From positions 1-64,000 of the forward strand of contig JAKZZE010000004.1 of the NCBI GenBank assembly GCA_024220505.1: 64,000 bases of DNA, given 5' to 3'. The position numbers and the translations under genes are program-made. The notes beneath the pieces are model-generated. The model did not search any database and had not been told where the DNA came from. It saw only the letters and a program-made list of their open reading frames with translations. Within the stretch, counting starts at the first letter, position 1; every line of letters begins with the position of its first letter. The DNA comes from Rhizopus arrhizus. Its lineage: Eukaryota; Mucoromycota; Mucoromycetes; Mucorales; Rhizopodaceae. Shown here one piece after another: positions 31,571-43,315 of the stretch.

Positions 31571-32560
31571 GTACCACGCCAGTTAGAAAATTAACTTCTG
31601 CGTAACAATCTATTTGAAAACGGAGTATCAACTCTTTTGCTTGAAAACCAAAAACAACACAAAATCATAAAAACCAAAAAACATATAAATACCCTCATAT
31701 CTTATCCCTATTTTTACTTCACTTCACTTCACTTTTACTTTTCTTTATTACAGAATATTATATTCTTTTTATCTTTTCTTTATTTTATAAACCAATAAAA
31801 CCATCAAGCGTTCAAAAGAAACCCTTTGGTCTGTGTTCTATTCAAAATACTGAAGTCCCTTGAAGCTAAATCAACTTCATTGTAAACCTATTCCTAAACC
31901 TCAAGAGTTTAGCCTATTTTAACAAGTTTGATCTACTTAACAAGATCTGGTGGTCACTACCGACAATACTTATTTACTTACAAAAGTAAGCCCGCAAACA
32001 AGCTATACACATAAAAAGAAAAATTAACATTGTAACGAGAATGATGAAGACATCTATAAAATTTTGGACAGTACAACTGACTTTGAAATCGACTTACTTC
32101 AGTAATTTAACTGAGATACACAACATCGACTCAAGTAAAAATATCAACCTTATTTCCTTTTCTTTTTTCTCTATCATTTTTATATAAGTATGTCTATATC
32201 TTTTATTTCAATTCACTTTAGTTCACTTAAATTCACTTCTATTCAAAAACCTATTTTTACTTTGAATAAATAGTCTCTTAAAAGACATAATCTATTTTTC
32301 TTATTTTATAACAAACAAGTCGAATTCCCTTGAAGCAAATTATCTTCATTGTATCCATTTTATATTTTTATTATATTTCTTTACATTTTACTTTACAAAT
32401 CAAGTTTGATCCACTTAACAAGATCTGGTGGTCATTATATACAAGCAAGCCTATAATTCAAATCACTTACTCTTATTGGATCTCAATTGACCTAATACTT
32501 TATCTCAACAACTTATATCGAACCTTACAGTGTAACTTTTGTGGAGGAGAGACTCTGTCC
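31571..32560. repeat. Two further diverged LTR-like units
   Basis: Unit 3 (about 31571-32030) and unit 4 (about 32031-32560, starting TGTAACGAGAATGATGAAGA) share the order: ATATAAATA or TATATAAGTATG box, AATAAA-type signals, CCCTTGAAGC, then AACAAGATCTGGTGGTCA (31941, 32421). They are much more diverged from units 1 and 2 than those are from each other. Ends are approximate. Confidence 0.4.
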
Positions 32561-32612
32561 TTGAACAACAACAAAAAAAAAAAAGAAAAAGAAAAGAATT
32601 ATTAAATATGTA

Positions 32613-32769
32613 CAGTAGGTGAAAAAATACGAACAACCTCTGTTCGATTTGTCTTCATATCTTTTTTTTTTTCGTGTGTACATTCGCCAGAGCTTTGATA
32701 TCACACAAACTAATTAAGGCAACAAAGATACATACAATACACTAAAGAGATTGACTGTACTTGAAGTAT
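32613..32769. mobile_element. End fragment of a Tc1-G family element
   Basis: Starts CAGTAGGTGAAAAAATACG after TA and matches the inverse of the right end of Tc1-G (42180-42325) over about 150 bp. It is cut by the start of X2 at 32770. Confidence 0.75.
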
Positions 32770-34958
32770 CACTACGGCGCAAAGAATGCTTGTAGAAGGA
32801 TACGAATACTGCTTGAAGCATTTTTTTACAGTGCTTCTGGTGTATTTTTGAGTTTATTTTTTGGTTGTTCTCCGCATTTTTTTTTAAAACGCTCCATTCA
32901 TTTTTAGTGCTCCACTTTTTTTTTTTGCAGGTAAATATTGAAATGGGCTGGATCTACTTGGCAAAATCACTTTTTAAACTATATAAAACCTGAGTTTTGC
33001 TGTTAAAAGACGTAACGAATCGATATTATACAACTTGCATTTTTCTGCATTATGATTGTAATGGTCGTAAAAAAGATTCCTTTTCATTGGTTTTTTTAAG
33101 CAATTACAAAGAAAGTAGATTATGTACAATTTTTTATTTTTTTAAAAAAAACGTTCTGCGACTCTCTTTTTTGTTTCTTTCTTGAACTATATTTTATGGT
33201 TGTTTTTAGAATAGATAATTTGCAACAACAAAAAAAGAGACAACTTATAACTCCATTACTGCCAAAAATATAAAAAAAAAGAACAAAGCTTACGTTTTTT
33301 TTATGCCTCTGTCAATTGTCGTATCTTAAACCACTTCCACATCTTGTGCTCTAGCTGATATGTTTTTAATAGAAATTTAAAATGTGAAAAAGAAGACATG
33401 TAAACATTATGGCAAAAAGTCAGTAATGCACCTGTACCGTTAGTTCTATTTATTTTAGCAAATTTAAACAAGATATTTTTTGATTGCTGTAACTTTTTTT
33501 TGTATCCAATTGTAGTACTGCTTCATTATACTTTTACTAGTCAAGTTACATTACAAACATTTTATGTTAATTGAACTGAGAGTGATTTGTCATAGTTGTG
33601 AATCTTTATTTTTTTGTATTAAATATGGAGAAATAAACTGAAGAATATAAATGCGTAATAGATATAAAAAAGAGTTGTATAAACTATTATCAAGTTCAGA
33701 CCATATACAATAAAGTAATTTGTTTATAAATTACTTCTTCATTGGGTAAAAATATTGATTTGAGTAGGTTGTCCTTTGTTATTATACTTTTTCTCTGTTA
33801 TATTCAGTTTAATTGAAGCCAAAGGAATTCAATCTGTTTGACTACTAAAGAACGATAGACCTAACAATTGTTGTAATCATGAATTAAACAAACTGAATTT
33901 CAAAAATAATAATTATAAAAGAAAAAAAAAAAAAAAAAAAAAAAAAAACGAGTTTGCAAGTGCTCTGGGATGACGTCGTTATAACTTACAAGTGTTTCAA
34001 AAAGTACAAGAAGCTTCCAATTGTACTTCTTTTCTTTCTTCATGTAATCCTGCTACGAAATTCTTACGGTTCGTAATTATTTTTACTATTCTAAACACTT
34101 GCTAACAATTAAATTCTTATTATTTATCTTGTACCTTAATCTAGTTATTGGCCCCTTTGCATCAAAATTGTTCTTTTATCCTGAATTATAATTATACCAT
34201 GGTCGATTAATACATGGCTCCGTGAAAGTGTAAAAGTAAATAGTTATGGTAAAGAAAAACCCGTTTACCTTTGATTCTAATGATTTATAGAAGAAACTTG
34301 AACAACATACCTTTACAAATATTTAACAAGAATTAGCTTTTTTTTAAGGTAAATAGTGATCGTTTGTTGATATACACTGTGTCTAATGTATGTTCACAGA
34401 ATATGAACTACATTCTGTTTAGTCCTATGCTTTATGGAATATTTAGTAGAAAAAAGTCTTTATTTGGTAGGAAAAAAAAAACATACAAGTTCAGTACTCA
34501 TAATGAAAAAAATCTAATCTTGATTAGCATATTGGATATAAGGTTATAAATTCCTTTAACAACAACGTAACACTGTAGAGATAATGGAAAGTGTCAAATA
34601 ACATATCATTTTGCAGTGTAACTTGTTAACAGATACAAAACCTGAAGCTTTGTTTAAAAACTCTTAAAATGATTATTTTTTATTACAGCTACAAAAGGTA
34701 TAAAAATAGTTTCTTGTAAAAGGTTTTAAGCATAGAAACATATGCATAGAATTTGTTTGCGCTATAGTCGAAGAGTGATTTACGTGAATACAGCAATACA
34801 TAAGAGAAGTTTAAATATATATTTTGGATGGAGTTTTGATGGTAATTAAAAAAAAAAAGAAACGTGGAAAAAGAAGTTATTAAATCATAGACATAGGCAT
34901 AAAAGCATAAAAAAATTAAAAAAAAGAAAGTTGCATAAATAAAATGAAGAAAAAGGCA

Positions 34959-36719
34959 TTAAAGATCGGAAAGCATACCATTGTGTCTACCACCAACTTT
35001 GTCATCATAACGCATATACGGCCATATAATTTTGAATTTGTTTTTTGTTGTAGAATACTGTAGTAACCCAACGCATTCCAAGATGTCTGCTACATCCAAT
35101 ACAGCAAAATGCTTGCGCTCTGTATCCTTTTCAACCATCGGTATATTAAATTCATTGAGCTTGTGATTTTTCATCACATTTACAACTGCAAGGAAGCGTG
35201 TTTCATTATCATACGTATGTTCAAAGTACGCGTAGACTTCTCCAACAAACCAGCACTTTCTCAAGCTTAAAAGGAAAAGGTTAGTTAATTTTATATTTAG
35301 TGTTTATATAAAATTATTTACCTTCGATATCGACCAGTGTCATGTTTTGATATGTCAATAAGATACAGTCTTATCATTCAGGACTAAATCTTTACAAATG
35401 GGTTTGAATAAGAATAGAACCTGATAATTATCACTGCCCTAAACATCCAAGTTTCGCTTTCATTTCAACAGTTGATTATTAACATCAGTCTATAAAATTT
35501 TTCTTATACATGTCAAATCATATCGGTCGTAACTATTTTTGTCATCTAATCTCAGGTCTTGCTCAACTAATATAAATAGCCTTGAAATCTTTCTTTAATA
35601 AAAGTATTCGACTTTAGAACTATTGTTCGTTCTCGTTAATTGTTCTTTGTCCTATTTTTTATACTTAAAACACTTCAACCAGCTTCAAATAAGACGAAAT
35701 TATCGGCTGCTGTGGTCAATCTTTTTTTTCTGCGATATAGCAAGGAAGAAACGACCATAGAGTCGGTCCAAAGCCGTTCAGCAAACAAAACAGGGTTAGC
35801 TTCAATATCGATGATGCTTTGATCTCCATAAAGTCGCCTGTAATAGGAACGAAGCGCAACAACAAGATCTTGATTTCGCATGTCAGGGGTGATCAATCCG
35901 TTTGATAACAAATATACTTGATCAGCAGGATCCCATAGCTGTGGATACTGATCGTTGCCTGAAGGATGGGAGATGAACGATGCAGGAGAACCTTGATCTA
36001 AATTCATTCGATCGTTGTTGGTTAAAGATGTAGTAATACCATACTGTTGTAGATTGATGGTATTCAACAAAACGTTGGAGCTGTTAACTCCAGGCTTTGT
36101 TGTGGACTTAATTTTGTTGGTAAACTCTTTTATAGTCCTTTCCGTTGATCTACAGCTATAATGTTTTAGGGGTCCAAGCTGTCTAGTCATGTGGCCAAGA
36201 TGACCCAGATAATGGTTGTTGACTGTGAAAACTTTGACTGATAAGTTACCGACATTGATCTCGTCACGTATATATTTGTGCCATGCTTCTACGTCACTAT
36301 GTTGAATGATAAAATACCGTTAGTAAGTAAAGTATAATAACGAACCGCTGCTACTTTGTATTCACCTTTCCATTCTTCTTACATCCTCTTCCTTCAACGT
36401 TCGACGGAGTGCCAGATTACAACCATTCACCAGGCGCATCAACGCTTTCTTTGCTTCATATTCAACTAGATATGGCAAGACGATGTTTGGTACAATCACA
36501 CAAAGAAAATTTTGCCAATCTACAGCTCTGTAACAACCAAACGAAGCATGGAAGGAACCTTCAAATATTTGGGGAATTTTGGAGGCACATACTTCCATCT
36601 GGCGCTGCACTATACTCATACCATTGACTCTTCGAAGTGGATCCTTTAATCTGAAGCTGTAGCTTGAACCTGAGTCAATTATGTACGATCCATTACAACT
36701 GGTGTTAAGAATATTAAAA
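34959..36719 (-). pseudogene. X2 Tnp2-type transposase, C-terminal part, interrupted
   Basis: Minus-strand exons inferred: 36719-36366, 36296-35678, 35337-35322 and 35265-34959. Introns of 69 nt (36365-36297, GTGAAT...CATAG) and 56 nt (35321-35266, GTAAAT...TTAAG) keep the frame. Seen: DWQNFLCVIVPNIVLPYL, NHYLGHLGHMTRQLGPLKHY and STERTIKEFTNKIKST, which resemble the C-terminal part of Tnp2/Plavaka-like (CACTA) transposases. The last exon ends GGRHNGMLSDL. A solo LTR (35338-35677) sits in the coding sequence, and the N-terminal half with the catalytic core is missing beyond Tc1-D1. Not functional. Confidence 0.75.
35338..35677 (+). mobile_element. Solo LTR (340 bp) with 5-bp target duplication ACCAG
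   Basis: TGTCATGTTTTGATATG ... AAAACACTTCA, flanked by ACCAG on both sides (35333-35337, 35678-35682). Same family as 44840-45182 and 50516-50853. Contains TATAAATAG and AATAAAAG, consistent with LTR promoter and polyadenylation signals. Confidence 0.9.
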
Positions 36720-36777
36720 ATACAGTTGTTGGAATAATTGTTCGGATGTTTTGCAATTTTATACGTTCTGCTTTGTA

Positions 36778-38374
36778 CAGTGCCCCACAAAACCCTTCAA
36801 GTGTTTTGCTTTTTTTCGTTTTTTGCTTGTCACGAAGCATTGAGTACTACAATTGGTAGCATGCTATACCTCATTTGAAAGCTGCGGTGGCAGGGTATTT
36901 GGATAATATTTAAACTCCGCGCTCCATGCAATGACCGCGGAGTAATGACATTTTAAAAACAGATACACACTTGAAGGGTTTTGTGGAATTTTTATTTAAC
37001 AACAATTAATATTTAGTATGTCCTCCTTTTGCGTTGTAAACTGCTTTAATGCGTTTATGTATACTTTCTATGAGCTTTTGACACTCATTCTGAGTAATTG
37101 ATTCCCAAACGTTCTCTACTCTTGACCATAATTCGAGCATTCCGTCAGGCTGCTTTTCATATGGTAATAAACGACGTTTTACGATTGACCATAGATTCTC
37201 AATAGGATTTAAGTCAGGAGAGTGAGGAGGCGATCTTAATACAGTAATATTATTGTTTTCCAGCCATTCAGAGACTTTTTTGGCAGTATGGATACTAGCA
37301 TTGTCTTGCTGAGACATAATATCTTCTTTTTGAAGCTCATACCAATCAATTGTTTTCATTAATTCATCTTCCAAAACACCAATATAAAAGTCAGAACTAA
37401 TGCTTCCCTTGATATTCGATAGGTATCCAACGCCATGCCATGTTAAACAGTCCCACAGCATCAATAAACCTTCTCCATGCTTGATCATATGCTGAACCTG
37501 AAAGTCTTTTAACTTGTCACCATTTGTCCAAGTCCATTGTAAACGATCTGAACCAATTCTATTCACTTTAGTTTCGTCGCTGAAAATGACCTTTTCCAGT
37601 CCTCGATGGTCCATGATAGATGTGCACGTGCAAATTCATATCTTTCCTTCATACGGTGCTTAGTTAAAGGAAGGACTTTAAGCTTGTGAATTGCTGCATA
37701 ACCTGACTCTTTTAAAAAATGTCTTATAGTCTCAGCACTAATATTTTCACCATCTTCTAAAAACTTTCTAGCAGCGTCTGAAGCATTTTTGTAATTGCCA
37801 GAGTTGAAATTTCGCAAGATTCGACGACCTAGTAATGTCGAGATTACGAATGGCTTGCCTTCATTAGTTTTCAAATCTCCCAAATCATGGTTTTTTCGAA
37901 TTTTTGAAATAGTTCCAGTACTGACACCAGTCTTTGTTGATATTTCTTCTCCAGAAACTCCCTCTTTAAGAAGTTGAACGATTCTGTTCTGCATGTCATT
38001 GCTAATTGGTTGCATGTCACTTAATTAGATTATGCTATAAAAAAAAGGCAAAAAAAATATAAAAAGTTGTAGATAAACAGAAAATTTTATATAAAACATT
38101 TATAAGTCACATTTCTGTGACGTTTATGATGATTTTTACGACATTAACATGAGATTTTTTAAATTCCACAAAACCCTTCAAGTGTGTATCTGTTTTTAAA
38201 ATGTCATTACTCCGCGGTCATTGCATGGAGCGCGGAGTTTAAATATTATCCAAATACCTTGCCACCGCAGCTTTCAAATGAGGTATAGCATGCTACCAAT
38301 TGTAGTACTCAATGCTTCGTGACAAGCAAAAAACGAAAAAAAGCAAAACACTTGAAGGGTTTTGTGGGGCACTG
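36778..38374 (-). mobile_element. Tc1-C: complete Tc1/mariner element (1597 bp)
   Basis: Terminal repeats CAGTGCCCCACAAAACCC and inverse, with TA on both sides (36776-36777, 38375-38376). The inverted repeats are about 210 bp long, and each carries a second, inverted copy of the end motif (CACTTGAAGGGTTTTGTGG) at its inner edge. The host sequence is the inverted repeat of Tc1-D1, whose uninterrupted form is seen at 54904. Confidence 0.92.
37006..38015 (-). pseudogene. Tc1-C transposase (DD34E), one frameshift
   Basis: The N-terminal frame (37563-38015) has a helix-turn-helix, GVSGEEISTKTGVSTGTISKI. The C-terminal frame (37006-37614) has FSDETK, QQDNASIHTA and SPDLNPIENLW with 34 residues between the second Asp and the Glu. 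The frames part at WTIEDWKR near 37590, where one base appears lost from an AAAAGG run. A single indel therefore separates this copy from an open frame of about 335 codons. Confidence 0.85.
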
Positions 38375-38547
38375 TATCTCTGCAGTCAGACAGGATAGAG
38401 CTACTTACAATACCTCATTAGAAAGCGACAGCTGTCATGTATAGCATATAAAAATTTAAGGTTATGAGATTACTTCCATATATAGTAAGGTCAAATTGCG
38501 TCAAGCATGTGCATTCGAACAATTTTTCCAACTGAATCATCTTTTAT

Positions 38548-39447
38548 TTAATATCGTGTATAACCGCCTTTAGCTTTAATGACTGCTCTACAACGAGCTG
38601 GCATACTCTTGATATATGCTTGGCATTGCTCTTTAGTAAAAGAGTTCCATTCTTTCTCGATTCTAGACCAGAGATCATGCACTCCTTTAGCCCTACCTTC
38701 ATACAAACTCAGCCTCAACTTCAAATGGTGCCAGAGATGCTCTATAGGATTCAAATCAGGACTTTGAGCTGGCCAATTGAAGGTGTGCTCTTCTTTAAAC
38801 CCATTTTCTTTAAACCAAGCACGAGCAAGCTTCGATGTGTGTTTAGGATCGTTATCTTGTTGAAAATAGATAGCCTCCTGCTTGTAGCCATAGTAGTTCA
38901 GGCTGTCCATCAGTGTAGTTGACAGGATATGAACATAATCTGATGCTTTCATAGTACCGTCCTCAATTGCACAGGCATATCCAGGACCATCACATGTCAT
39001 ACAACCCCAAAGCATCACACTGCCAGCTCCTCCTTTGACTGTAAGGTCAAGATGATGAAGTTGCAATTTGTCACCAGGTCTTCTCCAAAAGTATTTACAA
39101 CCATCCGAGCCCCAAACATTAATCTTGGTCTCATCAGAAAACACCATACGCCTCCAGTCATCTTCAGTCCAATCTTTGTGAGCTTTAGCCCATTTTAGTG
39201 TAGCTTCCATGTGTGATTTTTTGAGGAGAGGCTTTTTCTTCTTAATTTAGGTACTGAAACCCATGTTGTGAAACATTTTTACTGTACCAAAATAGCCTAT
39301 TTGATAGCCAATACTGTTTAAATATGACCATACGCTCTTTGCAGTCTGAAGTGAGCCATTTATAAGCTCTCTCTTCAAGTAATTCTTTGTCGTTGAGCTT
39401 ATAGTAGTCTTTCTACCAGCATGACCTCGAGTACGTTTAGGTGCATA
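38548..39447 (-). pseudogene. Tc1-D1 transposase, 5'-truncated with one stop
   Basis: From LYAPKRTRG-like sequence at the Tc1-E junction to GGYTRY stop at 38548. One in-frame TAA near 39247 replaces the CAA codon present in D2 and D3. The last 220 codons are open and carry FSDETKINVWGSDG, QQDNDPKHTS and SPDLNPIEHLW, with 37 residues between Asp and Glu. About 46 N-terminal residues, part of the DNA-binding domain, are missing. Confidence 0.85.
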
Positions 39448-40687
39448 CAGTTGCCGTCAAAACTGGTCGCATGTTTTCATATTTTGCCTAAACCCGTTGC
39501 GGTCTACTTCATTTCTTAGTTTATAGCAATGTAGTATACACCATTTGAAAGAGCAAACTCTGGGTAACTCTATGGTAGTACAAATATTGCAGTAGAGCCA
39601 ATGTATCGGTAATAACTGGCCCTCAAATTCCGACGGTACATGCGACCAGTTTTGACGGCGTTTACAAGTGACATAATATAGTCACAAAAATGTGACTTAA
39701 TTGTAAATTTTTTATATTTTTTTCTTCTCTTTCTTCTATTATTATAATATTGTTTACATGTAAGTGTTTTTTTGCTACATTACGACACCCCATTAAGAAA
39801 TTACACCATTGCAGATTCGACATGCGTGCAATTTCAACTGACAAAGTAAACAGCATTTCCTCATTGCTAAGATCCCAGAAGTCAAACAGCAAAGTAGCAA
39901 AACAAGTTGGTGTTAGTCGTACTACTGTTCAGAAATACCGCTCATCTCTGAAGATGAGTGAAAATGTTGATGAAGGCGGTCGTCCATCTCTAATTAGTCA
40001 TCGCATGGTAAGCTACATCCGGAGATTAGTCACCTTGGGAAGAAAAAATAATGCTGTAGAGATCCAAAAAGCTCTAAAAGAAGAATTTGGAATGTCTGTA
40101 AGTGACAGTACCGTACGCCGCGTCCTCAAAAAAGCTGGCTTTATAGCATTTGTCAAGCCTCAAAAACCATTGCTACGAAGCCAAAACATCATGAAACGCC
40201 TTCAATGGGCCAAATCGCACCAACATTGGACTGTGGACGACTGGAAACGGGTCATATTCTCAGATGAGACCAAAATAAATCGTTTTGGATCCGATGGAAG
40301 GGCTTATGCATGGAAACTACCCCATGAGGAATTGAACTCGCGACATGTACAGCAGACCGTCAAGCATGGGGGTGGCAATATCATGGTCTGGAGCTGCATT
40401 ACATGGGAAGGTGTTGGGTGGATAGTTGATGTAGGTCATCGTATGAATAGTGAGGCCTATTTTGAGGTCTTAAAAGATGACTTACTGAAGACAATGGAAA
40501 GTTATGGCTTGGATTCTTCCAAAATAGTGTTTCAGCAGGATAATGATCCGAAGCATACATCGAAGGTAGTGAAAGAATGGATTGACCAGCAGCCTTTCGA
40601 AGCATTGGAATGGCCTCCTCAGTCCCCAGACCTAAATCACATAGAGCATATGTGGGCACATTTAAAGAGAGAGCTATTTCATAGCTA

Positions 40688-42325
40688 CAGTAGGTGAAAA
40701 AATACGAGCAACCTTTTGGCAAAATCGACTTTTTTCGCTATATCAAAAGGTGCATGCCAACTACCGGCTTGAGACTCCTATGGTATATTTTCGGGGTCAT
40801 GTGTCTTGAAACAGTAAAGGTCTCATGTAGCAATACTGGAAATTGAGAGAGGAATGAGAATCCGAATTTAAAAATTTGACTTCCGACCAGCTTAAATTAT
40901 GTACCGTATTAATATGTTTACATTTAAATCAACAAAGAACATATCGGAAGAATATATAGCGTACTTATATGGAACTGTGAGTGTTCCTCATTGTATTCAT
41001 ATAAAAGCAAGTGCAACTTCAGGAGCCCTTGGTTTCTTTTTTTTTACTCAACTTCTCTCACTACTTCTCATCATCATGCCTAAATCTATACCAATGGAAA
41101 AGCAATCCAGAAATAAAAGATATATCACTAAATAGTATGAAGCTAGAGGATATCGCAGATAAATATTACGTTCATTCTCGCACAGTTAAAAGGTATACTA
41201 GGAAGCTTTTTCCATGAAATTCACACCTGTCTGCTGGAAGACATGCTATTGTCTCTTCTGCCATGAAGTACTATATCGAGCTGCGTATTATTACTGGTCA
41301 TCGAACAATAGCGAAAGAGCTATTTAGGGTGTTGGATAAGTTTGGTTACTTGTTGATGTACCATTCAGGAGTAAACGCGCTGAGATCCATAAAGTGCCAC
41401 CGAGAGCTAAAAAAAAAGAAGGCATTTTTAAAAAAGGATCATTGAAAAAAGCAGATGACCTGAGCAAAAAGGCATCGCAACTGGTCAAGTCAAGAGTGAC
41501 GACCAGTAGCGTTCTCAGCTGAAGCAAAGATTAGCATCTAGTGATCAGATGGAGTAAAATACTATAGGGTAGTATCAAATGACATTTTGCTCCCTCATCA
41601 CATCGACATTACAGTAAAGCACTGCAGCCGTAGGACCAACATATGCGGTCACATAGCTAATCCGGGACCAGCCTAGACATGTCAGCTTTATGGTGGTAAC
41701 ATAAACTCAACGACTTGTCTGCATATACTTAGCATTATTTACATGTATACGTTAGAGTACTATTATTTGAAGACGTCCGATGTATACCTTCAGAGTGATA
41801 GCGGCGTAAAGTATAAATTAAAATTCATAACTCCATAGGTACGCGGTATCAGTGTAAGGTATATAAGTTATTGGTATGCTCAAAGTCTGGATTTAAATCA
41901 TATAAAGCATGTTTAGCATCAGCTCAAACTTAATCTGACACCACATGAAGTCGGAGAAAGAGGTGTCAGAAAGCTTTAGCCATTTGTGGATGTAGAGCGA
42001 AATAAACTCAATGCAAATGCTTGCAAGAGGTCCATCAATAGTATGCCAGCCAAAGTAGAAGCACTATTTAAAGCAAAGGGAAGATATAGAAAATATTAAA
42101 TAAACATAGCGAATTTTGAAAAATCATCATTGGCTTTTTTATGACTGTCTTTCCCTTTTTAAAAAGCTTGTACTTCAAGTAGAGTCAATCTCTTTAGTGT
42201 ATTGTATGGATCTTTGTTGTCTTAATTAGTTTGTGTGATATCAAAGCTCTGGCGAATGTACACACGAAAATAAAAAGATATGAAGACAAATCGAACAGAG
42301 GTTGCTCGTATTTTTTCACCTACTG
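40688..42325 (+). mobile_element. Tc1-G: Tc1/mariner element (1638 bp)
   Basis: Ends CAGTAGGTGAAAAAATACG and inverse, with TA at 40686-40687 and 42326-42327. Inserted in the coding sequence of Tc1-E. A second end fragment of the family lies at 32613. Confidence 0.88.
41073..42100 (+). pseudogene. Tc1-G transposase, heavily decayed
   Basis: Scattered fragments in changing frames: MPKSIPMEKQSRN, LEDIADKYYVHSRTVKRYTRKLF (HTH-like), and near the end SINSMPAKVEALFKAKGRYRKY stop. Many stops and frameshifts; catalytic residues are not preserved in one frame. Confidence 0.7.
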
Positions 42326-42878
42326 TATGAGGCACCACCAAGTAGTATGCATGAGCTATGGGAGCGTATAGGTCAGACCTGGTATGCCATTTCTAAAGAG
42401 GAATGCCAGAAATACATCGAAAGTATGCCTAAAAGGTGTGCTGCGGTTATTAAAGCAAAAGGTCGTTGGACTAAGTATTGATTTTTGTAAATAAAGTGTG
42501 TCAAAATGTTTACTTATAAACGCCGTCAAAACTGGTCGCATGTACCGTCGGAATTTGAGGGCCAGTTATCACCGATACATTGGCTCTACTGCAATATTTG
42601 TACTACCATAGAGTTACCCAGAGTTTGCTCTTTCAAATGGTGTATACTACATTGCTATAAACTAAGAAATGAAGTAGACCGCAACGGGTTTAGGCAAAAT
42701 ATGAAAACATGCGACCAGTTTTGACGGCAACTGTAACCTTAAATTTTTATATGCTATACATGACAGCTGTCGCTTTCTAATGAGGTATTGTAAGTAGCTC
42801 TATCCTGTCTGACTGCAGAGATACAAAGCAGAACGTATAAAATTGCAAAACATCCGAACAATTATTCCAACAACTGTA

Positions 42879-43096
42879 TGTAAACGAGTAGAAAATGCCG
42901 GATGTTTATAACATTCCCTTTAACAATATCAAACTCCACCAATAACCATTGCCCATATGAGATAGTCAACGAATAAATGCCCTTTCCAGTGATGTACAAA
43001 CAATCAAAGTTTGAGATAGTTTCGTGCAGTATCCATAGACAACCATCTGTAAAACCGGTATTTTGCAATTCCTTGCAGCAGTTTTTTGACCTACTG
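42879..43096. mobile_element. Right-end fragment of a Tc1-B family element
   Basis: About 90% identical by eye to 46684-46901, the right end of Tc1-B, ending TTTTTTGACCTACTG then TA. The transposase part is absent; Tc1-D1 adjoins on the left. Confidence 0.8.
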
Positions 43097-43129
43097 TACT
43101 TAAAAGACGGTTGTTTAGAAACGATGACT

Positions 43130-43278
43130 GTCCTCCATGTGGTATACATGAGCTATGGGACCGTATAGGACACGCTTGGTACCAAATCACAGCTGAAGAA
43201 TGCCAAAAGTTTATTAAAAGTATGCCAGATTGATGCCGTGCAGTTATTGAGGCTGATGGCTATTATATTGAATATTAA
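43130..43278 (+). pseudogene. C-terminal fragment of a further Tc1 transposase
   Basis: Frame with HELWDRIGHAW, ITAEECQKFIKSMP, an internal TGA, then CRAVIEADGYYIEY stop at 43278. Upstream coding sequence is missing. Confidence 0.65.
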
Positions 43279-43315
43279 ATAGACATATTTTAACACATTT
43301 TGAATTTAAAACATA

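Larger units (their letters stand above)
32770..36720 (-). mobile_element. X2: CACTA-type element with decayed transposase, truncated
   Basis: Starts CACTACGGCGCAAAGAATGC. The first 2.2 kb is the inverse of the right arm of X1. It then runs into the 3' end of a Tnp2-type transposase read on the minus strand. The transposase-bearing side is cut at 36720 by Tc1-D1, and the other terminus was not found. It contains a 340-bp solo LTR. Confidence 0.75.
39822..42481 (+). pseudogene. Tc1-E transposase (339 aa, DD34E) split by Tc1-G
   Basis: Coding pieces 39822-40687 and 42328-42481 join in frame (1020 nt) once Tc1-G and one TA are removed. The only lesion visible is the insertion. Seen: HTH KVAKQVGVSRTTVQKY, VIFSDETKINRFGSDG, VFQQDNDPKHTS and SPDLNHIEHMW (34 residues between Asp and Glu), and a C-terminal ECQKYIESMPKRCAAVIKAKG. 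The ATG at 39822 is preferred because it matches family starts; upstream codons in frame are low-complexity. Confidence 0.85.
39448..42733 (+). mobile_element. Tc1-E: Tc1 element with 210-bp inverted repeats, host of Tc1-G
   Basis: Ends CAGTTGCCGTCAAAACTGG and inverse, with TA at 39446-39447 and 42734-42735. The terminal repeats (39448-39661 and about 42521-42733) each begin and end with opposed copies of GCCGTCAAAACTGGTCGCATG. About 1.65 kb without the nested Tc1-G. Confidence 0.9.
36723..42876 (-). mobile_element. Tc1-D1: Tc1/mariner element split by nested elements
   Basis: Ends CAGTTGTTGGAATAATTG and inverse, flanked by TA (36721-36722, 42877-42878). Pieces: 36723-36775, 38377-39447 and 42736-42876. 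Tc1-C lies in the left inverted repeat; Tc1-E lies between the second and third pieces. Compared with the full copy Tc1-D2, about 0.4 kb, including the transposase N-terminus, is missing at the E insertion point. Confidence 0.85.

Noticed and set aside
32997..34549. Small ORFs of 61-63 codons repeated at 6596-8115 and 32997-34549
   Set aside because: They recur only because the X arm recurs in both copies. They are Phe/Leu/Lys-rich products of AT-rich DNA with no motif.
34959..36719. A host gene interrupted by Tc1-D1
   Set aside because: The sequence resembles Tnp2-type transposases and adjoins a CACTACGGCGC arm shared with X1, so it is a transposon gene.
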